DNA of 6,845 nucleotides, taken from assembly GCA_002371345.1 (NCBI GenBank), contig DFHY01000077.1, forward strand, positions 1 to 6,845, given 5' to 3'. The stretch is from Lachnospiraceae bacterium UBA3711. GTDB lineage: Bacteria > Bacillota > Clostridia > Lachnospirales > Lachnospiraceae. The notes beneath the pieces are model-generated. The model had not been told where the DNA came from, ran no database searches, and saw only the letters and a list, made by a program, of their open reading frames with translations. Below, piece after piece: positions 5,544-6,845 of this stretch; within the stretch, counting starts at the first letter, position 1, and each line of letters opens with the position of its first letter. The position numbers and the translations under genes were made by a program.

Positions 5544-6566
5544 ATGAATAAACTGACGGATCCCAAGACCACACTCGCTGTCATTTCCAGATACAACTTT
5601 GACTTCCGCAAGAAATTCGGCCAGAACTTTCTGATCGACGAGGGCGTCATCCTGCGCTCTCTTGACGCGGCTTCTGTCGGCAAGGGTGATGTCGTCTTCG
5701 AGATCGGGCCCGGAATCGGAACCCTCACACAGTATCTGTCCGATGCCGCGTATCATGTTGTGTCGATAGAGATCGATAAGAAGCTTATCCCGATTCTCGA
5801 GGAGACACTGCAGGGCTACGATAATGTTGATGTGATCAATGATGATGTTCTGAAGGTGGATCTTCTCTCACTCGCGCGAAAATATAATGCCGGGCGGCCC
5901 GACAATTCCATGCGGAACAATGATTCCACGCAGTATGATGATTCCAGGCGATACGATAGTTCCACGCAGTACGATGATTCCACGCAGTACGATGATCCCG
6001 GGGATACACAGGCGGCTGCCAGAGCTGAACTGCATCGAGACAGCTTACATCCTCTGAAGATTGTCGCGAATCTCCCATACTACATCACGACTCCGATCCT
6101 GATGAATCTCTTCAGGAGGCATGTTCCGGCTCAGTCAATCACCGTCATGGTGCAGAAGGAGGTCGCGGACCGCATGACGGCGCAGCCGGGCGGCAAAGAC
6201 TACGGCTCTCTCTCCGTCGCGGTTCAGTACTACTCTGCCCCGCGTATCGTGGAGACCGTTCCTCCGTCATCGTTCATACCCCATCCGAAGGTAACCAGCG
6301 CCGTAGTGACTATGGATCTGTATGAGACACCTCCGGTTACCGCAAAGAACGAGGATCTGTTTGACGCCATCGTGCGCGCGGCCTTTGAGCAGCGGCGCAA
6401 AACTCTGGTAAATGCGCTTTCATCCAATTCTTCGGTTCCGTTCGGAAAGGAAGAAATAACAAACGCGCTGAGCCGTCTCGGCATCAGCGCGTCTATACGC
6501 GGTGAAAAATTATCTATATCTGAATTCGCGGCATTGTCCGATGTGCTTACCCTACTCTCAGCATGA
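5544..6566 (+). CDS. ksgA: 16S rRNA adenine dimethyltransferase KsgA with a repeat-bearing insertion
   Basis: KsgA/RsmA uses S-adenosylmethionine to dimethylate two adjacent adenines near the 3' end of 16S rRNA late in small-subunit assembly; it acts in the cytoplasm. Visible motifs are the N-terminal KKFGQNFLID (23-32), SAM-binding EIGPGIGTLT (53-62), the ribose-binding acid in SIEID (74-78), NDD (99-101), catalytic NLPYYITTP (176-184), FIPHPKVTSAVV (244-255) and FEQRRKTL (281-288). All core motifs are intact. Length is 340 residues against about 270-295. The surplus is a polar insertion at about 112-168, between NDDVLKVDLLSLA and LKIVANLPYY, built largely from an 18-bp tandem repeat. ATG 5544 follows AAAGGA (5531-5536) at 7 nt. 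The gene follows metG after 232 bp and overlaps the convergent murA end by 20 bp. Loss of KsgA commonly gives kasugamycin resistance in other bacteria. Confidence 0.96.
   Translation: MNKLTDPKTTLAVISRYNFDFRKKFGQNFLIDEGVILRSLDAASVGKGDVVFEIGPGIGTLTQYLSDAAYHVVSIEIDKKLIPILEETLQGYDNVDVINDDVLKVDLLSLARKYNAGRPDNSMRNNDSTQYDDSRRYDSSTQYDDSTQYDDPGDTQAAARAELHRDSLHPLKIVANLPYYITTPILMNLFRRHVPAQSITVMVQKEVADRMTAQPGGKDYGSLSVAVQYYSAPRIVETVPPSSFIPHPKVTSAVVTMDLYETPPVTAKNEDLFDAIVRAAFEQRRKTLVNALSSNSSVPFGKEEITNALSRLGISASIRGEKLSISEFAALSDVLTLLSA
5904..5993 (+). repeat. Five-unit 18-bp tandem repeat inside ksgA
   Basis: Five 18-bp units start at 5904, 5922, 5940, 5958 and 5976, with consensus GATTCCACGCAGTACGAT. They encode NSMRNN, DSTQYD, DSRRYD, SSTQYD and DSTQYD. 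The first unit is most diverged and the fifth matches the consensus exactly, as expected for an array growing or homogenising towards its 3' end. A partial sixth unit (GATCCC) follows. The unit is a multiple of three, so copy-number change keeps the KsgA frame. Confidence 0.9.
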
Positions 6567-6845
6567 ACTTGCGCGCTTCCCTGTCAGAGCTCACACACTC
6601 AATCTTCGCCCCGATGCCGCGCAGCTTCTCATCAAACTTCTCATAGCCTCTCTGGATATACACGATATCGTCGATCAGCGTAATGCCTTCCGCGGCAAGG
6701 CCCGCTATCACAAGCGCTGCTCCTGCTCTAAGATCAGGCGCGCTTATCCTCGCTCCGGTCAGCTTATCAGAGCCGGTGATGATCGCGGTATTGCCCTCGA
6801 CCTTGGATGTCGCGCCCATGCGGGCAAGCTCGTCAAGATACTTGA
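6547..6845 (-). CDS. murA: UDP-N-acetylglucosamine 1-carboxyvinyltransferase, C-terminal part
   Basis: The frame enters from the right edge on the - strand and stops at TAA 6549-6547, giving 98 visible residues from KYLDELARMG. MurA transfers enolpyruvate from phosphoenolpyruvate to UDP-GlcNAc, the first committed step of peptidoglycan synthesis, in the cytoplasm. The recognisable parts are MGATSKVEGNTAIITG, the DLRAGAALVIAGLAAEG helix region and YIQRGYEKFDEKLRGIGAKI; the RGYE arginine corresponds to a conserved active-site arginine of the family. The catalytic Cys-bearing loop lies outside the window. The related enzyme AroA is excluded by the close MurA-type match of these C-terminal motifs. 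Firmicutes often carry two murA paralogues, and this fragment cannot tell which one this is. The last 20 bp overlap the end of ksgA, tail to tail. Confidence 0.93.
   Translation of the reverse strand, partial: KYLDELARMGATSKVEGNTAIITGSDKLTGARISAPDLRAGAALVIAGLAAEGITLIDDIVYIQRGYEKFDEKLRGIGAKIECVSSDREARKFMLRVG

Noticed and set aside
5904..5993. CRISPR-like array
   Set aside because: The 18-bp units are directly contiguous with no spacers and lie in frame within ksgA.

Overview
The window looks like a core chromosomal segment from a Gram-positive anaerobe of the Clostridia, with a Lachnospiraceae-like organism my best guess. This is inferred from a DegV-family protein, a methionyl-tRNA synthetase carrying a C-terminal tRNA-binding domain, strong AAGGAG/GGGAGG ribosome binding sites, a TTG start and moderate-to-high GC. 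No taxonomic search was possible. I see no tRNA, rRNA, CRISPR array, transposase, phage gene or toxin/defence gene, and I did not find a convincing new multi-gene system.

Layout from left to right. (1) The acidic C-terminal tail of an unidentified + strand protein ends at 194 and is followed by a strong intrinsic terminator (215-260). (2) tatD lies on the - strand (260-1120), converging on that terminator. (3) A divergent intergenic region (1121-1425) holds the tatD ribosome binding site, a weak candidate tatD promoter, a long imperfect hairpin, a small hairpin and a partial copy of an intergenic repeat. (4) degV (1426-2337) and a six-helix DUF308/HdeD-like membrane protein (2375-2950) sit 37 bp apart on the + strand, probably one transcript. 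(5) A 237-bp gap carries a 170-bp element bounded by 11-bp inverted repeats. (6) metG (3188-5311). (7) A 232-bp gap carries a compact relative of the same element, a metG terminator and three hairpins in series. (8) ksgA (5544-6566) carries an in-frame 18-bp tandem-repeat expansion. (9) The 3' end of a murA gene on the - strand overlaps the end of ksgA by 20 bp.

Functionally the genes are housekeeping: methionine charging of tRNA (MetG), 16S rRNA dimethylation (KsgA), a metal-dependent DNase (TatD), a fatty-acid-binding DegV protein with a small membrane protein, and peptidoglycan precursor synthesis (MurA). The set metG, tatD and ksgA recalls the conserved Firmicutes metS-tatD-(yabE)-rnmV-ksgA neighbourhood. 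Here tatD is inverted and placed upstream, no rnmV lies between metG and ksgA, and degV plus the DUF308 gene separate tatD from metG.

The unusual content is mostly non-coding or low-complexity: a family of structured intergenic repeats before degV, metG and ksgA, a run of hairpins in the ksgA leader, and repeat-driven expansions inside MetG and KsgA.
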